Source: Bdellovibrionales bacterium GWA2_49_15
GTDB taxonomy: Bacteria > Bdellovibrionota > Bacteriovoracia > Bacteriovoracales > Bacteriovoracaceae
Length of the DNA: 64,000 nucleotides
Assembly: GCA_001769855.1 (NCBI GenBank)
Contig: MEPP01000025.1
Coordinates: 310,001 to 374,000 of the forward strand
Reading direction: 5' to 3'
In this document: one piece after another, positions 17,287 to 26,311 of the stretch
How positions within the stretch are numbered: position 1 is the stretch's first letter
Layout: every line of letters begins with the position of its first letter
Notes under the pieces: model-generated
Told to the model about the DNA's origin: nothing
What the model saw: the letters and a program-made list of their open reading frames with translations, nothing else
Databases searched by the model: none
Position numbers and translations under genes: made by a program

Positions 17287-18485
17287 AACTCATTAAACTT
17301 GATAGTAAAATAAAAATATCTGAACTCCCGGTGGCCCTCAGTTCCAATGACATTCGAAATGACCTCAAAAGCTGTGTTCCTGGAGAGTGGGCCCTCTTCC
17401 AAATCAATAAGGGAAATCAGCATTTTATTGGTTTTGCTAACCCATATGCTGAAAATAAAAAAATTCTAAGATTATTGAGAGAGGTCAAGAAAGAGATCAT
17501 TCAGCTTGGAGATGAAGAAATTATAAGAATTGTCATGGAGGAATACCTTGCGGCAGCATTTAGTCATCGAGAGTTTTTCAAAGGAGTACTTGGGCCATGT
17601 TGTCGACTTTTTTATGGAGATCAGGATGGATTACCTGGACTTATTATCGATAAATACTGTAACGCCATTGTGCTGCAAATAAACACTGCTGGCGTTGATC
17701 GCTATGCAGGGATAGTCTCTGACTTCGTAAAAAAACATTTTGCGCTTCCCATTCTTTATTTTGAAAATTCTTTTTTGCGAAAAATAGAATCGTTACCCTC
17801 GCGCCCGCACGTCAAAGAAGATCTTCCTTTTCTTGAAATTACCGACAATGAGGTTATGATTAGAATTGCCACCGCAGACTTGCAAAAAGCCGGCTTTTAC
17901 TTCGATCACTCATACAATCGACTTAAGCTACTCCATCTTTTGGAAGATTTAAAACTGAGTAAGCTAAAGGTGCTCGATCTCTTTTGCTATGCTGGAGCGT
18001 GGGGGTTTAGCTTGCTCAAGGGGCAACGAGCGGGAAGTGTACATTTTGTTGATCAGGGTGATTTTAAGAGCTCTTTGGCGGAAACCGCTAGGATTAACTC
18101 AATTTCATCTGAGCAATTCAAATTTACACGTGATGATGTGTTTACATTTTTTCAGCGCAACACTGAGAAATACGATCTAGTAATTTGTGATCCCCCTGCT
18201 TTTGCCAGAAATAGCAGCAAAATAGATCAGGCCCTCGAGGGCTACAAAAAACTTTTTCAACTGTGCCTCGCAAGCATTAATAGAAATGGTATTTTAGTTG
18301 CTGCAAGTTGCACGCATGGCATCTCTCTAGAAGAATTATCCAAGCTGATTAGTTTTGAAGGGAGTAAAGCTAACCGCAACCTGGCAATTCTTGACTTGGG
18401 GACTCAACGAATAGACCATCCAATATCTTCTTTATCAGGCAGTGCGTTTTACTTAAAATATATCTGTTATCATATAACTAATTAA
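17283..18485 (+). CDS. RlmI-like rRNA (cytosine-C5) methyltransferase
   Basis: A 400-residue class I SAM-dependent methyltransferase of the RlmI/RlmK group. A PUA-like N-terminal domain is followed by RLFYGDQDGLPGLIIDKY, SAM motif I VLDLFCYAGAWGFSL, acidic motif II (VHFVDQGD), motif IV VICDPPAFARN and the catalytic-cysteine region VAASCTHGIS. Members methylate C1962 of 23S rRNA (E. coli numbering). It starts 4 bp inside the giant lipoprotein gene and is 10 bp from moxR, so it is part of the same transcription unit. Confidence 0.87.
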   Translation: MKLIKLDSKIKISELPVALSSNDIRNDLKSCVPGEWALFQINKGNQHFIGFANPYAENKKILRLLREVKKEIIQLGDEEIIRIVMEEYLAAAFSHREFFKGVLGPCCRLFYGDQDGLPGLIIDKYCNAIVLQINTAGVDRYAGIVSDFVKKHFALPILYFENSFLRKIESLPSRPHVKEDLPFLEITDNEVMIRIATADLQKAGFYFDHSYNRLKLLHLLEDLKLSKLKVLDLFCYAGAWGFSLLKGQRAGSVHFVDQGDFKSSLAETARINSISSEQFKFTRDDVFTFFQRNTEKYDLVICDPPAFARNSSKIDQALEGYKKLFQLCLASINRNGILVAASCTHGISLEELSKLISFEGSKANRNLAILDLGTQRIDHPISSLSGSAFYLKYICYHITN

Positions 18486-18495
18486 TGGGTGGATT

Positions 18496-19449
18496 ATGTC
18501 GAGCCAAAGAGCAAGAGAAAAAATAAATCAATGCATAGGAAAGGCCAAAACTGTGTTATTTGGCCAGGATGAATTGTTAGAAGCAATTATAATTGCAATG
18601 ACATGCGAGGGCCATCTACTTATCGAAGGCATGCCTGGGCTTGGAAAAACCTTGAGCGTAGCTACCATGGCAAAATTATGCGATCTTTCTTTTAAGAGGA
18701 TTCAATTTACCCCAGATTTACTGCCCTCAGATTTAATTGGAACGATCATCTATAATCAGCAGAAAAATGAATTTTACACAAAGTTTGGCCCACTCTTCAC
18801 TCAGTTGCTTCTTGCGGATGAAATAAATCGCTCACCCGCAAAAGTTCAATCTGCCTTGCTGGAGGCCATGGCTGAAAAACAGGTAACCATCGGGGACGAC
18901 ACACACAAGTTAACGGCCCCTTTTGTCGTCTTAGCAACTCAAAACCCCATCGAACAAGAGGGAACCTATCAGTTGCCGGAGGCACAGTTGGATCGCTTTA
19001 TGATGAAGGTTACTGTTAACTATCCAAATTTTGAGGAGGAAAAAAAGATACTAACGCTTTCAAAATATCCTCTCGATAAGCTTGAGGCAATTCTTACAAC
19101 TGATGATATTTTGAATGTACAAGAGGAGCTAGAGAAAATCTATGTCGATGATAAGATAAGAAACCTGATCTTAAAAATAGTTACCGCCACAAGACCAGGG
19201 ACGGATTTTTTCCCCAAAAAATTCAATGGCGTCATCTCAATTGGAGCCTCTCCAAGAGCGTGCATCTGGCTTCATAAAATTTCCAAATATTATGCCATGA
19301 TGGCCTCAAGAGATTTTGTAACTCCTGAAGACGTACTAAGAGTGGTTCCGCAGGTAATAGGGCATAGAATTATTTTATCATATGAGGCTATCGTGGATCA
19401 GATTGCCCCAAACACCGTAGCGCTTGAAGTGGCTAAGTTGATGCTATGA
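18496..19449 (+). CDS. moxR: MoxR-type AAA+ ATPase
   Basis: A 317-residue MoxR ATPase with Walker A GMPGLGKT (45-52), Walker B LLADEINRS, sensor ATQNPIEQEGTYQLPEAQLDRF and a C-terminal lid. MoxR proteins act as chaperones that load or activate the co-encoded von Willebrand A proteins. It heads the moxR-DUF58-membrane protein-batA-batB/C-batD cluster, and its stop overlaps the DUF58 start by 4 bp. Confidence 0.95.
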   Translation: MSSQRAREKINQCIGKAKTVLFGQDELLEAIIIAMTCEGHLLIEGMPGLGKTLSVATMAKLCDLSFKRIQFTPDLLPSDLIGTIIYNQQKNEFYTKFGPLFTQLLLADEINRSPAKVQSALLEAMAEKQVTIGDDTHKLTAPFVVLATQNPIEQEGTYQLPEAQLDRFMMKVTVNYPNFEEEKKILTLSKYPLDKLEAILTTDDILNVQEELEKIYVDDKIRNLILKIVTATRPGTDFFPKKFNGVISIGASPRACIWLHKISKYYAMMASRDFVTPEDVLRVVPQVIGHRIILSYEAIVDQIAPNTVALEVAKLML

Positions 19450-20291
19450 ATCTTGAGCAAGTTCATAAGGTAGTGGCTGGCATTAAAGCTAATCTTTTTA
19501 AGCGATCCAATTCGTATTCAATAGGAAAACTTAAGTCAAATGTACGTGGTACCGGGCTGCAATTTAAAGATTACCAAGTTTATTGTCCAGGTGATGATAT
19601 CCGCTTTATAGATTGGAAATTGCTGGCAAGAACCGGACACGCGTATATCAAACTTTATGAGGAAGAGCGCAATGTTGAGGTCGTGATTGTAATCGATTTT
19701 GTTCCTTCAATGTTGATTGGAAGCAAAGGCGTGCTCAAAATTCAAGCCATTCTCGAAATTTGCTTTTTGCTGTGCCTACTTTTCAAAGAAACAGGTGACA
19801 AGGCCCGACTTATCTTGTTTTGCGAAAATCCTCTGAATCTATACCCCTTACGCGGTGAAGAGGGGATTTCAAAGATCATCGTTGAGCTGGAAAAACGTGA
19901 TATTTTGACACAATCGGGAAAAATTAATCTTGATTACCAATTTGCCAATTTGCCACACACTCAAGAGAAGATGAACTACCTTTATAAATATCTTAAAAAA
20001 AATCGTGAGATTATCTTTTTTTCTGAGTTCGATAATGAAAATGATTTTTCAAAAATAAATGAGTTTTTAAAAAATAAAAGATCACACTTGTTCAAGCTAT
20101 GGTCAAAGATAGATGACAGTAAAAAGCTGCCATTCTCAATTCTCGGCAAGGCCCTTAAGGGGGCAAAATTCAGGGATGGATATTTCTCGATTGGTCAGGC
20201 AGAAGGCGAAAAGAATTTAAAACTCAAGAAAATAACAAAGATCGATGTTGATGAAAAATATTTGGAAGCATTTATAAAAAAATTCTTATAA
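19446..20291 (+). CDS. DUF58 domain protein
   Basis: A 281-residue cytoplasmic protein with the DUF58 signature YCPGDDIRFIDWKLLARTG followed by YIKLYEEERN and a VWA-like strand VVIVIDFVPSM. DUF58 proteins invariably accompany MoxR and Bat-type VWA proteins. Its role is thought to be in the same envelope or stress complex. It overlaps moxR by 4 bp and abuts the next gene in a TAATG junction. Confidence 0.92.
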   Translation: MNLEQVHKVVAGIKANLFKRSNSYSIGKLKSNVRGTGLQFKDYQVYCPGDDIRFIDWKLLARTGHAYIKLYEEERNVEVVIVIDFVPSMLIGSKGVLKIQAILEICFLLCLLFKETGDKARLILFCENPLNLYPLRGEEGISKIIVELEKRDILTQSGKINLDYQFANLPHTQEKMNYLYKYLKKNREIIFFSEFDNENDFSKINEFLKNKRSHLFKLWSKIDDSKKLPFSILGKALKGAKFRDGYFSIGQAEGEKNLKLKKITKIDVDEKYLEAFIKKFL

Positions 20292-21055
20292 TGAAACGTT
20301 ATAATTTCATTTTTTTTCTCACCGTATTCTTCAACATTGCCTATGCTGAAGAATCGTTTAACGGTAATATTATATTTAGTGAGAATCCGATCTCTATTGG
20401 GTCACCAATCGCCTTTAAGGCAGAGATTATACTTAAGCATGATGATCACATACAGGAGATTCATGCGATTAATGAGCTACTAAAAAGGCTCAATGAACCG
20501 AATTTTCGATTTTTCGGCTTTGAAAAAATTGCGCAAAGTGAAAACAATGCCGATGTGTTGGAAGTATCGGGTGGGATAGTCTTTTTAAACACTGCCGCAG
20601 GAGAAACAGAAGAGCTGTCAATTGGGAATGGAAAAACGCAACTCCTTCTCCGACACCCTACTCTAAAACTAACAGAGACAAAGGTGGTAGAGAAACCAGA
20701 ATTTTATAAAATCCTACTTGCGAACAATTCCTTGATGTATCTCTTTGGAGGTTGTCTTCTTTTGCTCCCCGGTGGTTATTATTTGTTTAGGAAAAAAAAG
20801 AAAGTTAATAAACGTGCTCAAAAAGTCTTGGGACCAAACATCAAAAATAAAGCTGATGTTGAGAAACTCTATTCGTACCTCGTTGAGGAAATTAAATACC
20901 AAGAAATGCCAATTTCACAAAAAATGAAGTGCAATGAATTGATTAAAAACATTGACGAGGTTCAATATAAACGCCTTATAACATCTGAAGAATTGGCCCG
21001 ACTCGAAACCAAACTACTAGAAATCCAAAAAGAGCAAAATGGAAATAGAATATAA
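20291..21055 (+). CDS. Exported membrane protein of the Bat operon
   Basis: A 254-residue protein with an N-terminal signal peptide (ending NIAYA), a periplasmic beta-type domain of about 120 residues, one membrane span (about 151-169, YLFGGCLLLLPGGYYLF) and a Lys-rich cytoplasmic helical tail. It occupies the slot between DUF58 and BatA that in other bat operons holds a small membrane protein (DUF4381-like), but the topology differs. Its 3' end overlaps batA by 17 bp. Function unknown; presumably it connects the periplasmic and cytoplasmic parts of the Bat complex. Confidence 0.75.
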   Translation: MKRYNFIFFLTVFFNIAYAEESFNGNIIFSENPISIGSPIAFKAEIILKHDDHIQEIHAINELLKRLNEPNFRFFGFEKIAQSENNADVLEVSGGIVFLNTAAGETEELSIGNGKTQLLLRHPTLKLTETKVVEKPEFYKILLANNSLMYLFGGCLLLLPGGYYLFRKKKKVNKRAQKVLGPNIKNKADVEKLYSYLVEEIKYQEMPISQKMKCNELIKNIDEVQYKRLITSEELARLETKLLEIQKEQNGNRI

Positions 21056-22007
21056 CAGTACAAATTGGTTTATTGTTGGGATCTTAGGTCTTCTCATGTG
21101 GACCTATTATTTTTTCCCGGTTTTGAAAAAGAAAGAGTTATTTCTACCATCAAATGCCAGGAAGGGATTTCGTAATTTTTTGCGACTGATCGCGTGCCTG
21201 ATCGGAATAATTGGATGGGGCTATATCAGTTACTCCCTCACTTTGCCAAGAATCCCCATGGGGAAATCTGAGTCAAAGATAGAAGTTAATGATATTTTCA
21301 TGGTGGTTGATTGCTCACGCTCGATGCTCGCAGATGATTTCCAACCGAATAGATTCGAAGTGGCCAAGAGCAAGATTATAGAATTTGTTGAAATGAGACC
21401 CAAAGATCGAGTTGGTATTATTACTTTTGCTGAACGTATTTTTACCGTCTTGCCGCTCACTATAGACATCGAATTAGTAAAAAGAGTTGTGCCTGATATT
21501 AACATGGGAATATTGGGTAACGGGACTAATATTGGTGATGCTCTTGGGCTGGCGGTGGCGAGACTCACAATTTCCCCGACCAAAAACAAAATAGTCATTC
21601 TCCTTACCGATGGTGTCAGTAATGTTGGCAATTTAACTCCTATTCAGGCGGCAGAGGAGGCAAAGTCACAGGGAATTAAGGTTTATACAATCGGAATAGG
21701 CACAGATCAACATGCGCGGATTCCATCTTTTCGTCCAGGTCAGTTTCAAAATATTCCGGGAGGTAGCATTGATATAGAGACTCTAACTGAGATTTCGAAA
21801 ATGACTGGGGGGAAATTTTATTATGCAAAAGACAATTCATCTCTAGCAGAAGTACTTTCTGATATTAATAATCTTGAGCGAACTGAAATTAAGAAGGCGG
21901 GCATTGTTCTCTATAAGGAGCTGTACTACAAGTATCTTGTAATTGGTTTTATTTTTTTATTGTTTAGCGAAATATCGCGGCGATTTGTCATCAGGGACCC
22001 AGTATGA
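21039..22007 (+). CDS. batA: BatA, membrane-anchored von Willebrand factor A protein
   Basis: A 322-residue protein with membrane spans near residues 10-28 and 48-66 and a last one at about 300-317. The VWA domain lies between, with the MIDAS motif DCSRS (91-95) and later LLTDGVSN. In Bacteroides and Leptospira, Bat proteins support oxidative-stress tolerance; a structural envelope role is also possible. It overlaps the preceding gene by 17 bp and batB by 4 bp (ATGA). Confidence 0.9.
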   Translation: MEIEYNSTNWFIVGILGLLMWTYYFFPVLKKKELFLPSNARKGFRNFLRLIACLIGIIGWGYISYSLTLPRIPMGKSESKIEVNDIFMVVDCSRSMLADDFQPNRFEVAKSKIIEFVEMRPKDRVGIITFAERIFTVLPLTIDIELVKRVVPDINMGILGNGTNIGDALGLAVARLTISPTKNKIVILLTDGVSNVGNLTPIQAAEEAKSQGIKVYTIGIGTDQHARIPSFRPGQFQNIPGGSIDIETLTEISKMTGGKFYYAKDNSSLAEVLSDINNLERTEIKKAGIVLYKELYYKYLVIGFIFLLFSEISRRFVIRDPV

Positions 22008-23713
22008 AGTTACTAAGACCTGATGTCCTTCTGATGGTATCAATTGGATTTGCGATTTATGCAATCCTCTTTCTAATTTTAAGAAAAAATTATTTTAGTT
22101 TTATCGCTAACCACTGGTTGAAAAAAAATACGCTTTTGGACAAGGCCCATTTGGTTTTTTATATGCTGTTCTGGGGGGCGTTGATTTGCGCTCTTGCCGA
22201 CATCCGAGGAGCTGAAGAAAAAGTTGATGTGGAGGTTCCTGATCAAAAAACCATTATTTTGATCGATACATCACTTAGTATGTTGGCTGAAGATGTTCGG
22301 CCCTCGCGCTTTGAAAAAGCAGTAATGTTGGCCCGGCACTTTGTTAAAAACACGTTTAGTGGGCAAATTAGCATTGTGCTTTTTTCAGACATACAGAAGA
22401 AGTATATTCCTTTTACCGATGATATCGATTTGCTTGAATCAAGACTTTCGGCTTTAAGCGATGGAAAGTTAGTTGGCGGTAGTTCAAATATCAATCAGGC
22501 CATAATCGAATCTGTGGGTTATTTAAAAGAATTTAGCAATGGAGCACCCTCAGGGAACATTCTCGTCTTTACAGATGGAGAAGACCACGATGATTTTCCT
22601 TTCGAAGAGGCTTATGACAATATTGCGCTAGCCGTTGTTGGGTTGGGTACTCTCGCTGGTGAACCCATCCCCTTGCGGGATGAGAGAAAGCGCTTCCTTG
22701 GTTACAAGGAAAGTCATGGCGAGAAAATTATCACCAAGCTTAATGAAAAGGGTATCAAAGATTTGGGGAAAACCTTTAAAGGCTTTCATTATTGGATTTC
22801 AACCTCATATTCATTGCCGACAGAAGAGATAAACGAATTTTTTAATTATAATCTTCAGCAGCATCTCAAAGATGATTCTATGACGATGAGACCTGTGTAC
22901 TCACACTACATGGTTATTCTTGCCGTCTGCTTTCTCTTCTTATCGATCGTATTTTTTAATTCAAAGACCTTCAGGGCCGTATTGGGAATGATGGTAATAT
23001 CGCTCCTTTGCGGGGGGGGGGCAAGTGCGAGCGAACAACTGATAGAGAAATTTAAAAATGCTAATCTATCACGCGATGAAAAAGTTTCACTTGCAAGTGA
23101 TTTGTTGAATCAGGAAGACTTTAAAAATGCTCAGATTATATATGAGGAGGTCGGCATAAACCCTGAGACGGATTCATTTAAAAATGTCTACAACTATGGC
23201 ATGAGTCTTTTGGGAAACAGGGAAACAGATCAAGGATTGGGTATTCTTAGGACGTTGGAGCAAAAAGAAAAAATCAAGGGTAATACAGATTTAGTAGATA
23301 AAATAAATCGCAACATTTTATTTTTTTTAAATGAAGAAGTTAAACAGAAGAATGAAGAAAAAAAGGATAAGGAGCAAAAGGGTAAAAATAAAAGCAGCGA
23401 GCAGAAGCCTGGGCAATGTGAAAATCAGCAACAAGGAAAAGACGGTGACCCAAGGGAGCAAGCAAAGAATGAACAGCCGCCAACGGAGAGTAAAAGTGAT
23501 CCGAAAGATAACGCTGATCAAGAAAAGAAGAAAGATGAACCTCTACCAGAAACCTTGCAGGAAAAGCAAAAGAAGGAAAGGCAAAGGCGTACCCAAATTA
23601 AAATACCAGGTCTGCTAAAGCAGTTAATGAGCGATGACAAAAACTTGCAAAAGAAAATCTTCAGCACGATTAATTCTCAAAAAGGGGAACTTCAAGGGAG
23701 TAAAGATTGGTAA
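22004..23713 (+). CDS. batB: BatB-BatC fusion: VWA membrane protein with TPR and Lys/Glu-rich tail
   Basis: 569 residues. Residues 1-325 are BatB: membrane spans at about 7-26 and 48-66, a MIDAS motif DTSLS (88-92), VFTDGEDHDD, and a last span YMVILAVCFLFLSIVFF. After this comes a signal-peptide-like segment (MMVISLLCGGGASA) and a BatC-like part with TPR helices (about 345-440), then a strongly charged Lys/Gln/Glu tail. In many bacteria batB and batC are separate genes. The junction is encoded by a G10 tract (23012-23021), so one slipped base would detach the BatC half. The stop overlaps batD by 7 bp. Confidence 0.85.
   Translation: MKLLRPDVLLMVSIGFAIYAILFLILRKNYFSFIANHWLKKNTLLDKAHLVFYMLFWGALICALADIRGAEEKVDVEVPDQKTIILIDTSLSMLAEDVRPSRFEKAVMLARHFVKNTFSGQISIVLFSDIQKKYIPFTDDIDLLESRLSALSDGKLVGGSSNINQAIIESVGYLKEFSNGAPSGNILVFTDGEDHDDFPFEEAYDNIALAVVGLGTLAGEPIPLRDERKRFLGYKESHGEKIITKLNEKGIKDLGKTFKGFHYWISTSYSLPTEEINEFFNYNLQQHLKDDSMTMRPVYSHYMVILAVCFLFLSIVFFNSKTFRAVLGMMVISLLCGGGASASEQLIEKFKNANLSRDEKVSLASDLLNQEDFKNAQIIYEEVGINPETDSFKNVYNYGMSLLGNRETDQGLGILRTLEQKEKIKGNTDLVDKINRNILFFLNEEVKQKNEEKKDKEQKGKNKSSEQKPGQCENQQQGKDGDPREQAKNEQPPTESKSDPKDNADQEKKKDEPLPETLQEKQKKERQRRTQIKIPGLLKQLMSDDKNLQKKIFSTINSQKGELQGSKDW
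23012..23021 (+). repeat. G10 mononucleotide tract inside batB/C
   Basis: Ten consecutive G encode Gly337-339 and the first base of Ala340. No other G or C run in the window exceeds about six bases, in a genome segment that is AT-rich. One G fewer gives a stop 7 codons later (TGA after AACAAC). One G more gives a stop after ATT at TAA, about a dozen codons on. Either change leaves BatB intact and removes the TPR part. Confidence 0.95.
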
Positions 23714-25416
23714 AAACACTGATACATCTTTGTTGGATCTGGTTGTGTTGCATCCGGTTTGGATATGCAGCAAGTGTAGTTGTGAAAGTTCATCCAGAGA
23801 ATCCTATCGCTGGAGAGGTTTTTGAATTGCGATTTGAAATTGAGGGGTCTTTTGATTCTGAGCCTTTTATTTCATTTGATAAATCGAATGCCGAGGTTCT
23901 TGGGAAAGAAGAGCAAGAACCCTCTCTCTCAACCACGATAATTAATGGCAGAATATCCACAAAAAAAATTGCTAGATATTTTTACAGGATGAAGCTTGAT
24001 CGCGCTGGAAGTTTACGAATTCGCAATATAAAGACACTTGTCGATAACGAAGAAATTAGAAGTAATGATATCTTAGTAACTGTGCTTCAGGAAAGAAAAG
24101 AACCCGATGAGATCTTTCTAAAGGCCGAAGTCTCGCAAGAGCAAGCCTATGTCGGCGAAGCGATCAGGGTGGATTATTATCTTTATTATCGTGTTTTCAT
24201 TCGCGCACCAGAGATACGTGAATTTCCAAAGCTAAACGGATTTATTAAACGTTTTTATATGCCAAATGAAACACCTGTTAGAGTTGAACAGAACGGTGAA
24301 ATATATCAGAAGTCTGCAAAATATTCGGCACTGCTTTTTCCGGAAAAGGCGGGAGAACTTAGTGTGGATGCATTAAAGTTGAATGTCGAGTATGAGTTCA
24401 AGCGAGGCAATGCTCAGGTTTTTGGTCCATTCGGCTTCGCCGCCGGACAGTTTAGGCAAAAGTACGTTACAAGTGAAAAGGTTGTCATTAAGACTATTCC
24501 CCTTCCCCTGGAGAAAATGCCAAAAAACTTTACGGGATTAGTTGGGCATCATAAATTTAACCTGAAAATGGACAAGGCGAAATTCCTTATTAACGAGCCC
24601 ATTGAGTTTTCATTAGAAGTTGAAGGCGCCGGCGCTCTTGAGAAAATGGATGAGCCAATTTTATTCCATGACAACAATTTAGAGAAATTTGATACAAAAT
24701 CAGAGTTAACAGAGATCTCACCTGGGCATTCCAAAAAAGTATTTGGCTATACATATTTGGGACGTGGGCCTTTAAAGATAGGAGATTCAAGCATCTCCCT
24801 GAGTTACTTTGATCCACGTCAGGCGACTTATATTGATGTAACTCTCAGTTTACCGGCCTTGGAAGTCATTGGAACTGCGTTACCTTCAATTGTTAAAGAT
24901 ACGGGGAAGGATTTTCAATCTCCTAGTCAGAAAGTTTCTGTACCAGTCATTCCACCAAGTTCACTTCATCAAGTAGTGTTGGCCCCGATTTTTTCAGAAA
25001 CGCTTCTTTCTAAATTTCACAACATTTCCTTTATAAACAAATGTCTGATTGGTTTGCATTTACTAGTGTTGCTGCTGTTGGCAAGCTCTTTTGGCAGAAA
25101 AATGATGTCTCCTGCAAATGAGTTTGATACATTGCTGCGAAAGCTTAGGAGAGGAAAGATAAATTATAACCAATTTTTAATGCTTATTGATTTTTTCAGG
25201 TCGGGGCCATCAGAGTCTTTGGATGATATAATCAATAGAATGCGGATAAGTATGGAAGCAAGAAATTATTTAAAGAGTTATTTAAAGAAAGTTGAGAAAA
25301 ACTTTTATGACTTAAATGCTCCAGGTAGTACTGTGAAATTTGATAAAAAGTATATCGGACAGATTAAAAAAATAGGGCCACCAGATGGATATATTGCAAG
25401 GTCTTCAGACTTTTAA
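23707..25416 (+). CDS. batD: BatD-like exported membrane protein
   Basis: A 569-residue protein. The start is TTG at 23707, supported by GGGAG six bases upstream and by the signal peptide it opens (VKTLIHLCWIWLCC...GYAAS). The large periplasmic part consists of repeated Ig-like beta domains of the BatD (oxygen tolerance) family, with ENPIAGEVFELRFEIEG near the N-terminus. One span near residue 445 (IGLHLLVLLLLASSFG) is followed by a cytoplasmic basic helical tail. It overlaps batB/C by 7 bp and ribF by 32 bp. Confidence 0.88.
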   Translation: MVKTLIHLCWIWLCCIRFGYAASVVVKVHPENPIAGEVFELRFEIEGSFDSEPFISFDKSNAEVLGKEEQEPSLSTTIINGRISTKKIARYFYRMKLDRAGSLRIRNIKTLVDNEEIRSNDILVTVLQERKEPDEIFLKAEVSQEQAYVGEAIRVDYYLYYRVFIRAPEIREFPKLNGFIKRFYMPNETPVRVEQNGEIYQKSAKYSALLFPEKAGELSVDALKLNVEYEFKRGNAQVFGPFGFAAGQFRQKYVTSEKVVIKTIPLPLEKMPKNFTGLVGHHKFNLKMDKAKFLINEPIEFSLEVEGAGALEKMDEPILFHDNNLEKFDTKSELTEISPGHSKKVFGYTYLGRGPLKIGDSSISLSYFDPRQATYIDVTLSLPALEVIGTALPSIVKDTGKDFQSPSQKVSVPVIPPSSLHQVVLAPIFSETLLSKFHNISFINKCLIGLHLLVLLLLASSFGRKMMSPANEFDTLLRKLRRGKINYNQFLMLIDFFRSGPSESLDDIINRMRISMEARNYLKSYLKKVEKNFYDLNAPGSTVKFDKKYIGQIKKIGPPDGYIARSSDF

Positions 25417-26311
25417 CGGTCAGAGCATTGCGTTGACTATTGGTAATTTCGATGGTGTTCATCTTGGGCATCGCGAATTTATACAAGCCTCATTATGCGA
25501 GGGTCAGAAATTTCAATTACCTTTAGTTGTGCTCACCTTTACCCCGCACCCAGGTTCGATATTAAAAGGAAGAAATCATTTTTTAATTAATAGTTACGAG
25601 GAAAGAAGGGAACTTCTCGAAAGTCTTGGTGTTCAGATTCTCGTAGAATTAAAATTTGATCGTGATTTAAGCACTCTTTCGCCTGAGAATTTCTTGAGTG
25701 ATTACGTCCTTAAGTTTTGCAATGTTCAGAAATTGTTTATTGGCCATGATTTTGCTTTTGGTGCCAATAAAGTTGGTACTGCGACTTATTTGCAAAAATT
25801 ATGTCACAAACTGAAAATTGATTTTACACAAGGCCTCCCTTTTAAGATCGATGGTCGCGCTATCTCGTCATCCCATATTAGGGAGCTCATTTCTTCCGGA
25901 CAAATGCGTCCCGCCAAAATGAGCCTAGGGCGTCCTTTTTTTCTTTCTGGCAGAGTGATAAAGGGAGATGGCCGTGGAAGGCAGATAGGCTTTCCTACTG
26001 CCAATTTATTAATCGCAGAAGAACGCATCTTGCCTTCAAAAGGTGTCTACGCCACAATGACAAAGAGTAAGGGAATGAATTTTCAGTCTATAACGAACGT
26101 CGGGAATAACCCAACTTTTTTACAGACCAATGAATTATTTGTGGAATCTCATATTTTTGATTTTTCAAATGATATTTACGGTGAAGAGATAGAAGTCTAT
26201 TTTTTGGAGAAAATTAGAGAAGAGATGAAATTTTCAAATGTGAATGAATTGGTTGCACAGATTAGAAAAGACATTGAAATTTCCCATAAAATTCACGGAG
26301 AAAAATGCTGA
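25385..26311 (+). CDS. ribF: Bifunctional riboflavin kinase/FAD synthetase
   Basis: A 308-residue RibF. The N-terminal FAD synthetase (nucleotidyltransferase) domain shows LTIGNFDGVHLGHREF (His-x-Gly-His), LFIGHDFAFGANKVG and ISSSHIRELI. The C-terminal riboflavin kinase domain shows GDGRGRQIGFPTANL and ITNVGNNPTF. It makes FMN and FAD from riboflavin and ATP. The ATG at 25385 gives the normal N-terminus and lies 32 bp inside batD; the aroE-like gene overlaps its end by 7 bp. Its place behind bat genes is probably an accident of operon assembly. Confidence 0.96.
   Translation: MDILQGLQTFNGQSIALTIGNFDGVHLGHREFIQASLCEGQKFQLPLVVLTFTPHPGSILKGRNHFLINSYEERRELLESLGVQILVELKFDRDLSTLSPENFLSDYVLKFCNVQKLFIGHDFAFGANKVGTATYLQKLCHKLKIDFTQGLPFKIDGRAISSSHIRELISSGQMRPAKMSLGRPFFLSGRVIKGDGRGRQIGFPTANLLIAEERILPSKGVYATMTKSKGMNFQSITNVGNNPTFLQTNELFVESHIFDFSNDIYGEEIEVYFLEKIREEMKFSNVNELVAQIRKDIEISHKIHGEKC

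Noticed and set aside
23317..23330. T8 run in batB/C and T8 run in the first gene (near 883-890) as phase-variation tracts
   Set aside because: A or T runs of eight are expected in AT-rich DNA and are much less informative than the G10 tract.
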